DNA of 45,568 nt from Pseudomonas fuscovaginae SE-1 (GTDB taxonomy: Bacteria > Pseudomonadota > Gammaproteobacteria > Pseudomonadales > Pseudomonadaceae): contig NZ_AQOH01000146.1 in assembly GCF_000364705.1 (NCBI RefSeq), positions 1 through 45,568 on the forward strand. The letters run 5' to 3'. Shown one piece after another: positions 20,354 through 28,936 of the stretch. The number at the start of each line of letters is the position of its first letter. Position 1 is the stretch's first letter. The notes beneath the pieces were generated by a model. The model did no database searches. It was not told the origin of the DNA and saw only the letters and a program-made list of their open reading frames with translations. The translations under genes were made by a program, and so were the position numbers.

Positions 20354-21295
20354 GTGTCCAAGATGATGGTCTTTACGGGGAATGCCAACCCCGATCTGGC
20401 TCGGCGTGTCGTACGTCAGCTGCATATTCCTCTCGGTGACATCTCTGTCGGAAAATTCTCCGACGGTGAAATTACCGCTGAGATCAATGAAAACGTCCGC
20501 GGTAAGGACGTCTTCATCATTCAGCCGACTTGCGCCCCGACCAACGATAACCTGATGGAACTCGTCGTGATGGCCGATGCCTTCCGCCGTTCCTCAGCCA
20601 CCCGAATCACTGCGGTGATCCCCTACTTTGGTTACGCCCGTCAGGATCGCCGTCCGCGCTCCGCACGTGTGGCTATCAGCGCGAAAGTCGTCGCTGACAT
20701 GCTCACCGTGGTAGGCATCGACCGTGTGCTCACGGTTGACCTGCACGCTGACCAGATCCAGGGTTTCTTCGATATTCCGGTAGATAACATCTACGGCTCC
20801 CCCGTCCTGGTGGATGACATTGAAGACCAGCGTTTCGAAAACCTGATGATCGTGTCTCCGGACATTGGTGGCGTCGTGCGTGCACGTGCCGTTGCCAAGT
20901 CGCTGGGCGTGGATCTGGGCATCATCGACAAGCGTCGTGAGAAGGCCAACCACTCCGAAGTGATGCACATCATCGGTGATGTCGAAGGCCGCACCTGCAT
21001 TCTCGTCGACGACATGGTCGACACCGCCGGCACCCTGTGCCACGCGGCGAAAGCCCTCAAGGAACATGGCGCTGCCAAGGTCTTTGCCTACTGCACACAC
21101 CCTGTGCTGTCGGGTCGGGCGATCGAGAACATTGAAAATTCCGTGCTGGACGAGCTGGTGGTGACCAACACCATCCCGCTGTCCGCCGCCGCACAAGCCT
21201 GTGCACGTATCCGCCAACTGGATATCGCACCGGTCGTCGCCGAAGCGGTTCGCCGCATCAGCAACGAAGAATCGATCAGCGCGATGTTCCGCTAA
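20354..21295 (+). CDS. prs: Ribose-phosphate pyrophosphokinase (PRPP synthase)
   Basis: Makes phosphoribosyl pyrophosphate from ribose 5-phosphate and ATP for nucleotide, histidine and NAD synthesis. The 313-residue protein begins with GTG as (V/M)[17 protein letters not shown], the N-terminus annotated in Pseudomonas. An internal ATG at 20363 is the alternative. Visible signatures are [26 protein letters not shown] and the PRPP loop [12 protein letters not shown]. It lies 46 nt after tRNA-Gln and ends at a strong terminator. Confidence 0.96.
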   Translation: MSKMMVFTGNANPDLARRVVRQLHIPLGDISVGKFSDGEITAEINENVRGKDVFIIQPTCAPTNDNLMELVVMADAFRRSSATRITAVIPYFGYARQDRRPRSARVAISAKVVADMLTVVGIDRVLTVDLHADQIQGFFDIPVDNIYGSPVLVDDIEDQRFENLMIVSPDIGGVVRARAVAKSLGVDLGIIDKRREKANHSEVMHIIGDVEGRTCILVDDMVDTAGTLCHAAKALKEHGAAKVFAYCTHPVLSGRAIENIENSVLDELVVTNTIPLSAAAQACARIRQLDIAPVVAEAVRRISNEESISAMFR

Positions 21296-21332
21296 GGGCC
21301 CAGCCCCGGCAGACCACTCGTTGACGTAAAGT

Positions 21333-21370
21333 GCCCCGCCCCAACCCTCATGTTGGGGCGGGGCTTTTTT
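21333..21370 (+). terminator. Rho-independent terminator after prs
   Basis: A perfect 13-bp GC-rich stem (GCCCCGCCCCAAC at 21333-21345 with its complement at 21352-21364) has a 6-nt loop and is followed by six T. It lies 37 nt after the prs stop and separates prs from rplY. Confidence 0.93.
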
Positions 21371-21431
21371 GCCCATACCGCTCACGTCGGTCGCAGACGT
21401 GATCCGGAAATGGCTATTTTGGAGATACAAA

Positions 21432-22031
21432 ATGACTGATTTCATCCTGAACGCCGAAGCGCGTAACGACCTGGGGAAAGGTGCGAGCCGCCGCCTGCGT
21501 CGTCTCGCCAGCCAGGTTCCTGCCGTTGTCTACGGTGGCGACAAGGCTCCTGAGTCCATCACCATCCTGGCGAAAGAAATCGCCAAGCTGTTCGAAGACG
21601 AGGCTGCCTTCAGCCACGTGATCGAGCTGAACGTGGGTGGCACCAAGCAGAACGTTATCGTTAAGGCTCTGCAGCGTCACCCAGCCAAGCAGTTCATCAT
21701 GCACGCCGACTTCGTTCGCGTTGTCGCCGGCAAGAAACTGACCGCTACCGTTCCTGTGCACTTCATCAACGAAGCGGCTCCAGTGAAGAAAGGCGGCGAG
21801 ATCTCCCACGTCGTGAACGAGATCGAAGTTTCCTGCGAAGCCAAGGACCTGCCTGAATTCATCGAAGTCGACCTGGGCAACGCCGAAGTCGGTTCGATCA
21901 TTCACCTGTCCGACCTGAAAGCGCCGAAAGGCGTTGAGTTCGTAGCCCTGGCACACGGTGACGACAAGGCAGTAGCCAACGTTCACGCTCCACGTGTTGC
22001 TCCAGAAGCTGAAGAAGGCGCTGCAGAGTAA
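21432..22031 (+). CDS. rplY: 50S ribosomal protein L25/general stress protein Ctc
   Basis: A 199-residue 5S rRNA-binding protein of the long (CTC/TL5) form: an L25 domain (about 1-95, [21 protein letters not shown]) followed by the beta domain (about 100-185, [21 protein letters not shown]) and an acidic tail rich in Glu and Ala. The ATG at 21432 follows GGAG at 21421. Codon use is that of highly expressed genes. A short inverted repeat lies in its leader. Confidence 0.95.
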   Translation: MTDFILNAEARNDLGKGASRRLRRLASQVPAVVYGGDKAPESITILAKEIAKLFEDEAAFSHVIELNVGGTKQNVIVKALQRHPAKQFIMHADFVRVVAGKKLTATVPVHFINEAAPVKKGGEISHVVNEIEVSCEAKDLPEFIEVDLGNAEVGSIIHLSDLKAPKGVEFVALAHGDDKAVANVHAPRVAPEAEEGAAE

Positions 22032-22079
22032 TTTCACTCTGACGCCGGAGTGATTGGAAACATCGCGGACTGGAACGTA

Positions 22080-22150
22080 GCGAGAAAGCGGGCGAGAATG
22101 CGGAGTTTACATCATGGTAAATGAGCACTTTTCGTCCACTTTCGCCGCAA
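22080..22150. repeat. Imperfect long palindrome between rplY and pth
   Basis: Two arms of about 31-35 nt face each other around ATCATG (22111-22116). The inner arms GTTTAC/GTAAAT and several outer blocks (GAGAA/TTTTC, GAAAG/CTTTC) pair with mismatches. No protein-coding frame is evident in the 165-bp gap. It looks like a dispersed Pseudomonas intergenic repeat, but I could not compare copies. A weak 6-bp hairpin (TCACTC/GAGTGA) lies before it at 22034-22053. Confidence 0.5.
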
Positions 22151-22196
22151 CCTCCAACGGCGTTGTCATCCACCATTCCATAGAAGGGCCCCTGTC

Positions 22197-22781
22197 GTGA
22201 CTGCCATCAAACTGATCGTTGGCCTGGGTAATCCAGGCACCGAATACGAACAGACCCGGCATAACGCGGGGGCCCTTTTTGTTGAGCGCATCGCCTCGGC
22301 ACAAGGCATCAACCTCGTCGCCGATCGCAAGTATTTCGGCCTGACCGGGCGCTTCAGTCACCAGGGTCAGGATGTTCGTCTGCTGATCCCCACCACCTAC
22401 ATGAACCGTAGCGGCCAGGCCGTGTCGGCATTGGCTGGATTCTTCCGCATCAAGCCCGAAGAAATCCTCGTGGCGCATGACGAACTCGACCTGCCACCCG
22501 GCGTTGCCAAGCTCAAGCAGGGCGGCGGGCATGGCGGTCACAACGGCCTGCGCGACATTATCGCGCAGCTCGGCAACCAGAACACCTTTCACCGCCTGCG
22601 GCTCGGCATTGGCCACCCTGGCGTTGCGAGCATGGTTTCAAACTTTGTCCTGGGTCGTGCGCCACGCGCCGAACAGGAAAAACTCGATGCCAGCATCGAT
22701 TTTGCCCTCGGCGTGCTGCCGGATATCCTCGCCGGTGAATGGAACCGCGCGATGAAAAACCTGCACACCCAGAAGGCCTGA
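22197..22781 (+). CDS. pth: Peptidyl-tRNA hydrolase
   Basis: Recycles peptidyl-tRNAs released from stalled ribosomes. The 194-residue protein has catalytic His22 in TRHNAG, the TTYMNRSG block and HDELDLPPG with the conserved Asp. It starts with GTG at 22197, preceded by AGAAGGG at 22182-22188. ychF follows after 23 nt, the usual bacterial pairing. Confidence 0.96.
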   Translation: MTAIKLIVGLGNPGTEYEQTRHNAGALFVERIASAQGINLVADRKYFGLTGRFSHQGQDVRLLIPTTYMNRSGQAVSALAGFFRIKPEEILVAHDELDLPPGVAKLKQGGGHGGHNGLRDIIAQLGNQNTFHRLRLGIGHPGVASMVSNFVLGRAPRAEQEKLDASIDFALGVLPDILAGEWNRAMKNLHTQKA

Positions 22782-22804
22782 CTCTTTACCCGAGGGGAAA
22801 CACC

Positions 22805-23905
22805 ATGGGATTCAACTGCGGTATCGTCGGCTTGCCCAACGTTGGCAAATCCACCCTGTTCAACGCACTGACCAAGTCCGGCATCGCGGCGGAAAACTTC
22901 CCCTTCTGCACCATCGAGCCGAACAGCGGCATCGTGCCGATGCCGGATTCGCGTCTGGCGGCCCTGGCCGAGATCGTCAATCCCAAGCGCATCCTGCCGA
23001 CCACCATGGAATTCGTCGACATCGCAGGCCTGGTGGCCGGTGCATCGAAGGGCGAAGGCCTGGGCAACAAGTTCCTGGCCAACATCCGTGAAACCGATGC
23101 GATCGCCCACGTGGTCCGCTGCTTCGAAGACGAGAACGTGATTCACGTCGCCAACAGCGTCGACCCGAAACGCGATATCGAAATCATCGACCTGGAACTG
23201 ATCTTCGCCGACCTGGAAAGCTGCGAGAAGCAACTGCAGAAGGTCGCACGCAACGCCAAGGGCGGTGACAAGGACGCGGTGGTCCAGAAGGGCCTGCTGG
23301 AGCAGTTGATCGCCCACTTCACCGAAGGCAAGCCGGCGCGCAGCCTGATGAAGAACATGAGCGCGGAAGAGAAGGCAGTGATCCGCGGCTTCCACCTGCT
23401 GACCACCAAGCCGGTGATGTACATCGCCAACGTCGCCGAAGACGGTTTCGAGAACAACCCGCTGCTGGACGTGGTCAAGGCCATCGCCGACGAAGAAGGC
23501 GCCGTGGTCGTACCGGTGTGCAACAAGATCGAAGCGGAAATCGCCGAGCTGGAAGACGGTGAAGAGAAGGATATGTTCCTCGAAGCCCTGGGCCTCGAAG
23601 AACCCGGCCTGAACCGCGTGATCCGCGCCGGTTACGAAATGCTCAACCTGCAGACCTACTTCACCGCCGGTGTCGAGGAAGTCCGCGCCTGGACCGTGCG
23701 TGTCGGCGCCACCGCCCCGCAAGCCGCCGGCGTGATCCACACCGACTTCGAAAAAGGCTTCATCCGCGCCGAAGTGATCGCCTACAACGACTTCATCCAG
23801 TACAAGGGCGAAGCGGGCACCAAGGAAGCCGGCAAGTGGCGCCTGGAAGGCAAGGACTACATCGTCAAGGACGGTGACGTGATGCACTTCCGCTTCAACG
23901 TGTAA
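22805..23905 (+). CDS. ychF: Redox-regulated ATPase/GTPase YchF (EngD)
   Basis: A 366-residue Obg-family P-loop NTPase that prefers ATP and binds ribosomes. It shows the P-loop GLPNVGKST (9-17), [17 protein letters not shown], the altered specificity motif CNKIEAE in place of NKxD, and a C-terminal TGS-like domain ending VMHFRFNV. The ATG at 22805 follows GAGGGG. The gene ends at a terminator. Confidence 0.96.
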   Translation: MGFNCGIVGLPNVGKSTLFNALTKSGIAAENFPFCTIEPNSGIVPMPDSRLAALAEIVNPKRILPTTMEFVDIAGLVAGASKGEGLGNKFLANIRETDAIAHVVRCFEDENVIHVANSVDPKRDIEIIDLELIFADLESCEKQLQKVARNAKGGDKDAVVQKGLLEQLIAHFTEGKPARSLMKNMSAEEKAVIRGFHLLTTKPVMYIANVAEDGFENNPLLDVVKAIADEEGAVVVPVCNKIEAEIAELEDGEEKDMFLEALGLEEPGLNRVIRAGYEMLNLQTYFTAGVEEVRAWTVRVGATAPQAAGVIHTDFEKGFIRAEVIAYNDFIQYKGEAGTKEAGKWRLEGKDYIVKDGDVMHFRFNV

Positions 23906-23939
23906 GCGGGACCGTGAATCTGCACGGACCTCCATAGAC

Positions 23940-23977
23940 AAAAATCCCCGTGATCACTCGCTGACACGGGGATTTTT
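23940..23977. terminator. Bidirectional rho-independent terminator after ychF
   Basis: A perfect inverted repeat has 13-bp arms (AAAAATCCCCGTG at 23940-23952, complement at 23965-23977) and a 12-nt loop. It gives a T-run on both strands, so it can end both ychF and the convergent SDR gene at 24041. Confidence 0.92.
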
Positions 23978-24040
23978 GCATTCCGGCCGACGCAGTCGGC
24001 AGTCGTTGTGCTCGGCGATAACGACACAGAGCCTGCACCC

Positions 24041-24823
24041 CTACACCCACCCCCCATCGACGATGAAGTTCTGCGCCGAACACATGGACGACACCCCGGA
24101 AGCGAGGAACAGCGCCATGTTCGCGATATGCACAGGCTCCACGCTACCCGGCAGGCATTGGCTACGCTTGATCAACTCCCTGGCGGCATCGTCCACCCAC
24201 AGCGCGAGTTGCTTTTCGGTCATCACCCAGCCGGGCACCAGGGTATTGACCCGGATACCCCAGGGCCCCAGCTCCCGCGCCAGGGCGCGGGTCATGCCAT
24301 GGGTCGCGGCCTTGCTGGCGGCGTAGACCGGGTACCCGCTGGAGGCCATCATCCAGCCGATGGAGCCCAGGTTGATGATCGCCCCCTCCCCCGCAGCCTT
24401 CATCATCGGCACCACCGCCCGGCTGGCGAAAAAAGCATGCTTCAGATTGACCGAAACCAGCTTATCGAAGGTTTCCGAATCCACTTCATCCAGGGTATGG
24501 CGTACATCATTGGCGGCATTGTTCACCAGGACCGTCACCGGCCCCAGCGTTTGCGCAAAGCCCTGGATCGCCACCTTGTAGGCGATCTCATCAGTGATAT
24601 CGCAGTGAGCGAACTCGACCCTGTGCCCCTCGGCCAGCAGTCGAGCCTCCAACCGTTCACCCTGGCTTTTGGCCATATCCACGAACGCCACCCTGGCCCC
24701 CTGCCGTGCAAAGGCGCAGACCATGGCCTCGCCAATCCCGGACGCCCCACCGGAAATCAGCACGGTCTTGTTTTTCAGATCCGCGTACACGGCCTGCAAA
24801 CCAACGCCTGCTTCCTGACTCAT
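24041..24823 (-). CDS. SDR sugar dehydrogenase, candidate L-arabinose/D-galactose 1-dehydrogenase
   Basis: A 260-residue classical SDR with SGGASGIG (24-31), Asp49 at the end of the second strand (suggesting NAD), NNAA (101-104), Ser154, Tyr167 and Lys171. The C-terminal block is NFIVDGGWV. Among SDRs it resembles glucose/galactose 1-dehydrogenase types. Its neighbours (mutarotase, AraFGH, lactonase, aldonate dehydratase) point to oxidation of L-arabinose, and possibly D-galactose, to the lactone. It diverges from galM across a region with a FadR-type operator. Other sugar or alcohol substrates cannot be excluded. Confidence 0.75.
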   Translation of the reverse strand: MSQEAGVGLQAVYADLKNKTVLISGGASGIGEAMVCAFARQGARVAFVDMAKSQGERLEARLLAEGHRVEFAHCDITDEIAYKVAIQGFAQTLGPVTVLVNNAANDVRHTLDEVDSETFDKLVSVNLKHAFFASRAVVPMMKAAGEGAIINLGSIGWMMASSGYPVYAASKAATHGMTRALARELGPWGIRVNTLVPGWVMTEKQLALWVDDAARELIKRSQCLPGSVEPVHIANMALFLASGVSSMCSAQNFIVDGGWV

Positions 24824-24916
24824 ATGACGGTTACTCCACAGTAGGCACTTGAATCCAGGCGGTTATACGCCGGGCGTGCTCGGGCACCCAGGCCAATTTT
24901 CGCCTTTCACTTCAAT

Positions 24917-25001
24917 TAGTCTTATTTTATATTGAAAAATCGGCAACAAAGGCTATAAATCTACTGCCTCAACGACAAAATATCGCAAATTAGTAGAACT
25001 A
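24917..25001. promoter_or_regulatory. SDR/galM divergent promoter region with FadR-type operator
   Basis: For galM there is a good sigma-70 promoter: TTGAAA (24932-24937), 16 nt, TATAAA (24954-24959). Downstream lies TAGTAGAACTA (24991-25001), an exact match to the FadR-subfamily operator TNGTNNNACNA, where a repressor would block elongation. A partial copy, TAGTCTTATTT (24917-24927), lies towards the SDR gene. Related sites precede the dehydratase gene at 32,136-32,221. Confidence 0.55.
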
Positions 25002-25033
25002 TTCAACTTAAAACAATAAATGGAGGTTCGACC

Positions 25034-26182
25034 ATGTTGCACTCACGACACCCGCTTTGCGGCCTTGGACTGTCCCTGATGATTGCCAGCCAGGGCATCC
25101 AGGCCAGTGGCCTGTCCAGCGAACACAAGGCCTTCGGCAAGACCGATGATGGAACCGCCATCGAGCAGTATGTGTTGCGCAACAGCCATGGACTGCAGGC
25201 GACGGTCATTACCTATGGTGGCGTCCTGCAGTCGTTGAAAGTGCCGGATAAAAACGGCAAGGTCGAAGACGTGGTCCTGGGCTTCGACGATGTCAAGGGC
25301 TACCAGGGCGGCACCGCGTTCTTCGGCGCCACCATCGGCCGCTACGGTAATCGCTTGGCCAAGGGTGCGTTCGAGCTGGACGGCAAGCGCTATCAGGTAC
25401 CGCTCAACGATGGCCCCAACGCCCTGCACGGCGGTCCGCAGGGTTTTGACAAGCGGGTCTGGAAAGCGCAGCCGGTCAGCGGCAAGGACTCGGTCGGGGT
25501 GAAGTTGAGCTACCTGTCGAAGGCAGGGGAAATGGGCTTTCCCGGCAACCTGAACGTCGAGGTCACCTACAGCCTCAACGACAACAACGAGCTGCGCATC
25601 GACTACCAGGCAACCACGGACCAGCCAACGGTGTTGAATCTCACCAACCACAGCTACTTCAATCTCGCCGGTGCCGGCAACGGCGATGTGCTCAAGCAGC
25701 TCGCCACCTTGCACGCCAGCCATTACACACCCGTCAACAGCACTCTGATTCCAACCGGTGAACTGGCCCCGGTGGCCGGCACGCCGATGGATTTTCGTCA
25801 GCCGACCGCCATCGGTCAGCACATCAGAGATGATCATCCGCAGCTCAAGTTCGCCGAGCCGAAACAGGGCGGCTTCGACTTCAACTGGGTCCTGGATGCC
25901 AAGGGTGACGTCAGCCGGATCGCCGCCGAGGTGCACGACCCGCAGTCTGGTCGCCGCCTGCAGCTCTACACCAGCGAGCCCGGGGTACAGTTCTACACCA
26001 GCAACTTCCTCGACGGCTCGGTCAAGGGCAAGGCGGGCAAGGTCTATGCCCATTGGGGGGCGTTCACCCTGGAGACCCAGCACTATCCGGACTCGCCGAA
26101 CCAGCCGGACTTCCCGACCACCCGACTGGATCCAGGCCAGACCTATACCCAGAACACCATCCTGAAGTTCTCGGCCAACTGA
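25034..26182 (+). CDS. galM: Periplasmic aldose 1-epimerase (galactose mutarotase)
   Basis: Interconverts alpha and beta anomers of aldoses. The 382-residue precursor has a signal peptide ending near IQASG (about residue 25), so it is probably periplasmic and presents the right anomer to the importer or dehydrogenase. The family blocks are VITYGGVLQSLKVPD, FFGATIGRYGNRLAKG, NLTNHSYFNLAG with the catalytic His, and TLETQHYPDSPNQP with the catalytic Glu. The ATG has GGAGG at 25022-25026. It is convergent with araH, with a REP-like palindrome between. Confidence 0.9.
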   Translation: MLHSRHPLCGLGLSLMIASQGIQASGLSSEHKAFGKTDDGTAIEQYVLRNSHGLQATVITYGGVLQSLKVPDKNGKVEDVVLGFDDVKGYQGGTAFFGATIGRYGNRLAKGAFELDGKRYQVPLNDGPNALHGGPQGFDKRVWKAQPVSGKDSVGVKLSYLSKAGEMGFPGNLNVEVTYSLNDNNELRIDYQATTDQPTVLNLTNHSYFNLAGAGNGDVLKQLATLHASHYTPVNSTLIPTGELAPVAGTPMDFRQPTAIGQHIRDDHPQLKFAEPKQGGFDFNWVLDAKGDVSRIAAEVHDPQSGRRLQLYTSEPGVQFYTSNFLDGSVKGKAGKVYAHWGAFTLETQHYPDSPNQPDFPTTRLDPGQTYTQNTILKFSAN

Positions 26183-26200
26183 AGTCGCCCCCCATGACCT

Positions 26201-26308
26201 GTAGGAGCTGCCGAGCCTTGGCGAGGTGGCGAAAGCGCTGAACCAGACAACATCGATGTCGACTGGGCTACCGCTTTCGCCGCCTCGCCAAGGCTCGGCA
26301 GCTCCTAC
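26201..26308. repeat. REPIN-like inverted repeat between galM and araH
   Basis: Two 37-nt arms (26201-26237 and 26272-26308) are complementary at 36 of 37 positions and flank a 34-nt loop. The outer ends read GTAGGAGCTGCCGAGCC, typical of Pseudomonas REP doublets mobilised by RAYT transposases. It lies 18 nt after galM and 44 nt before the end of araH, and may also end both convergent transcripts. Confidence 0.8.
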
Positions 26309-26352
26309 GGTGAACGCGGCAAGCGAATATCGGGCGCCCGGCTCGGGCGGGA

Positions 26353-27321
26353 TCAGCGCTGCTTCAGGCGGTCGATCACCACCGCCAACAGCAGAATGGA
26401 ACCCCGAATCACGTACTGGTAGAACGTGTCGATGTTTTTCAGGTTCATCGCGTTCTCGATGATCGCCAGAATCAGCACCCCGGCGATCACGTGCCGGATC
26501 ATGCCCACCCCACCGCTGAGCGACACCCCACCCAGCACGCAGGCGGAAATCACCGTCAATTCGAAGCCCTGGCCGATCATCGGCTGGCCCGAGGTCATGC
26601 GCGACGCCAGGATCACCCCGGCCAGGGCACCCACGACTCCGTGCACGGCAAAGATGACGATCTTGGTCCGGTCGACATTCACCCCCGCCAGCAATGCCGC
26701 TTCCTGGTTGCCACCGATGGCCATGGTATTGCGCCCGTAGGTGGTGTAGTTGAGCAACCAGCCAAAGAACAGGAAGCAGGCGATGGTGATCAGGATCGGC
26801 ACCGGCACACCGAACAACTGGCCATTGCCGTAGACGAAAAACGAGTCCTGGGATACCCCCACCGCCTTGCCGTCGGCAAAGATGTAGGCCAGGCCCCGTA
26901 CGATCTGCATGGTCGCCAGTGTGGTAATCAGTGCGTTGACCCGCAGCTTGGCGATCACGATGCCGTTGATCAGCCCGACCAGCAGCCCCATCAGCAGCGC
27001 CGCGGCGATACCGAAAAACACGCTGTCGGTGTCGCGCATCACCACCGCGGCCACCACCCCGGCACAGGCGATCACCGAACCCACCGACAAGTCGAAATGC
27101 CCGGACGCCAGGCAATACAACATGGTGCACGCGGCGATGCCGGTGGTGGAGATCGCCAGGCCCAGGCCACGCATGTTCAGCGGCGACAGGAAGTTGTCGA
27201 TCAGCAGGGTGCAGAGGACGAAGATCCCCAGCGCCGCCAGCAGCATCGCCCAATTGTCCAGCAGGGTGCGCAGGTCCAGGGGTTTGCGTGCGACTGGCAA
27301 CGTATTGTTTTGGCTTGTCAT
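26353..27321 (-). CDS. araH: L-arabinose ABC transporter permease AraH
   Basis: A 322-residue inner-membrane permease of the CUT2 (BPD_transp_2) class, with about eight to ten hydrophobic segments and the family motifs NLINGIVIA (read here as GLINGIVIAKLRVNALITTLATM) and GRNTMAIGGNQEAALLAGVNV. Length and partner genes match E. coli AraH. The ATG at 27321 has GAGAGG about 8 nt upstream; a GTG six bases before it sits on the ribosome site and is rejected. The gene lies 9 nt after araG. Confidence 0.9.
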   Translation of the reverse strand: MTSQNNTLPVARKPLDLRTLLDNWAMLLAALGIFVLCTLLIDNFLSPLNMRGLGLAISTTGIAACTMLYCLASGHFDLSVGSVIACAGVVAAVVMRDTDSVFFGIAAALLMGLLVGLINGIVIAKLRVNALITTLATMQIVRGLAYIFADGKAVGVSQDSFFVYGNGQLFGVPVPILITIACFLFFGWLLNYTTYGRNTMAIGGNQEAALLAGVNVDRTKIVIFAVHGVVGALAGVILASRMTSGQPMIGQGFELTVISACVLGGVSLSGGVGMIRHVIAGVLILAIIENAMNLKNIDTFYQYVIRGSILLLAVVIDRLKQR

Positions 27322-27330
27322 GGTCACCTC

Positions 27331-28875
27331 TCAGTTCTCCAGGCCATCGGCGCGCTGGCGCGGCAGGGCCAATTGCAGCAGGTTGGATTCGTTGGCCTGT
27401 TCACGGCTCTTTTCGCCTCGCATCGCCCCCTCGCACAGCACCAGGATACGGTCGGAAATGCCCATCACTTCCATCAGGTCGCTGGACACCACGATCACCG
27501 CAATCCCGCTGGCGGCCAGCTCATGAATGATCTGGTAGATCTCGGCCTTCGCGCCGACATCGATGCCGCGCGTCGGCTCGTCGAGCAGCAGGACCTTCAT
27601 CGGCATGGACAGCCAACGACCCAGAATGGCCTTCTGCTGGTTACCCCCGGACAGATACAGGATTTTCTGCGCCGGACTGGGCGTTTTCACTTTCAGCGCC
27701 TTGATCTGCTTGTCGGCGTTGCTCTTCTCCCAACCGTCCCGCAACAGCCAGCCAAAGGTGGAATGGGCACGACGGGCGCTGATGTTGATGTTCTCGGCCA
27801 CGCTGGAGAGCGGCATGATGCCCTCCTTCTTGCGGTCCTCGGGGCACAGCAGGACACCGGCGGCGATGGCATCGCGCGGCGAACGCAGTTGCAGCGGCTC
27901 GTCGCACAGTTGCAGGTTCCCGGCAGTGATCCGCTCAAGCCCGCCCAGCAGGCGCAGCAATTCGGTACGCCCCGCGCCCACCAGGCCGAACAGGCCAAGG
28001 ATCTCGCCCTTGTGCGCCGCGAAACTGACCGGCTCACGCAAGCCCGGCCCCAACAGGCCGTCGACCTTGAGTGCCACCGCCCCCCGTGGACGAGGACGGT
28101 AATCGTAGATGTCCTGGATGTCGCGCCCCACCATGCAGGTGACCAACTGATCATGGGTCAGCGTGCTCATGTCCTCGAAGGTACGCACGTAGCGGCCGTC
28201 CTTGAACACGGTCACCGCATTGCAGATCCGGAACACCTCCTCCATGCGGTGAGACACGTAGAGCACCACCTTGCCCTCGTCCCGCAGCCGCTCGATGATC
28301 GCCATCAGACGCTCGATTTCCCGGGCCGACAGGCTGCTGGTGGGCTCGTCGAAGGCAATCACCTGTGCACCACGGGACAGGGCCTTGGCGATTTCCACCA
28401 GCTGCCGTTGCCCCAGGGACAGGCGGCCCACCTTCTGCTGGGGATCGATCTCGTCGGCCAGCCCCTTGAGACATGCCAGTGCATGCTCGCGCAACTCACG
28501 GCGATTGATCACACCGTAACGGGCCGGCAAATGTCCGAGGAACAGGTTCTCCGCCACGGTCATTTCCGGCACCAGGTGCAGTTCCTGGTGGATGACGGCC
28601 ACGCCGCTGGCAATGCTGTCGGCCGCACACTTGAAGGCCATCGCCTGCTCGCCGATCTGCAAATGGCCACTGCTGGGGCTGTAGGCGCCGCCGAGGATCT
28701 TGAGCAGGGTCGACTTGCCCGCACCGTTTTCCCCCATCAGGGCATGGACCTGTCCTGGGTGGGCAGTGAAGCTGATACCGTCCAGCGCCTTGACCCCGGG
28801 GAAGGTCTTGCCGATCCCGTTGAAACACAAACTGGCGCCGACACTGTGCTGCTGTCTGTTCAATTGCGCGTGCAT
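27331..28875 (-). CDS. araG: L-arabinose ABC transporter ATP-binding protein AraG
   Basis: A 514-residue double ATPase for the CUT2 importer. The first domain has Walker A GENGAGKST (48-56) and signature LSLGQRQLVEIAKAL. The second has the degenerate Walker A GLVGAGRTE, typical of this class, and signature LSGGNQQKAILGRWL followed by LLLDEPTRGIDVGAK. The ATG at 28875 (MHAQLNRQQ) follows GAGGTGG. Later homology begins at about residue 15, so the extra N-terminal residues are tentative. Confidence 0.92.
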   Translation of the reverse strand: MHAQLNRQQHSVGASLCFNGIGKTFPGVKALDGISFTAHPGQVHALMGENGAGKSTLLKILGGAYSPSSGHLQIGEQAMAFKCAADSIASGVAVIHQELHLVPEMTVAENLFLGHLPARYGVINRRELREHALACLKGLADEIDPQQKVGRLSLGQRQLVEIAKALSRGAQVIAFDEPTSSLSAREIERLMAIIERLRDEGKVVLYVSHRMEEVFRICNAVTVFKDGRYVRTFEDMSTLTHDQLVTCMVGRDIQDIYDYRPRPRGAVALKVDGLLGPGLREPVSFAAHKGEILGLFGLVGAGRTELLRLLGGLERITAGNLQLCDEPLQLRSPRDAIAAGVLLCPEDRKKEGIMPLSSVAENINISARRAHSTFGWLLRDGWEKSNADKQIKALKVKTPSPAQKILYLSGGNQQKAILGRWLSMPMKVLLLDEPTRGIDVGAKAEIYQIIHELAASGIAVIVVSSDLMEVMGISDRILVLCEGAMRGEKSREQANESNLLQLALPRQRADGLEN

Positions 28876-28936
28876 AACCACCTCGTCACCCCAACCAGGC
28901 AACCCCGTCGCCAGGGCTGCCGAGCAAAACCGCCCG

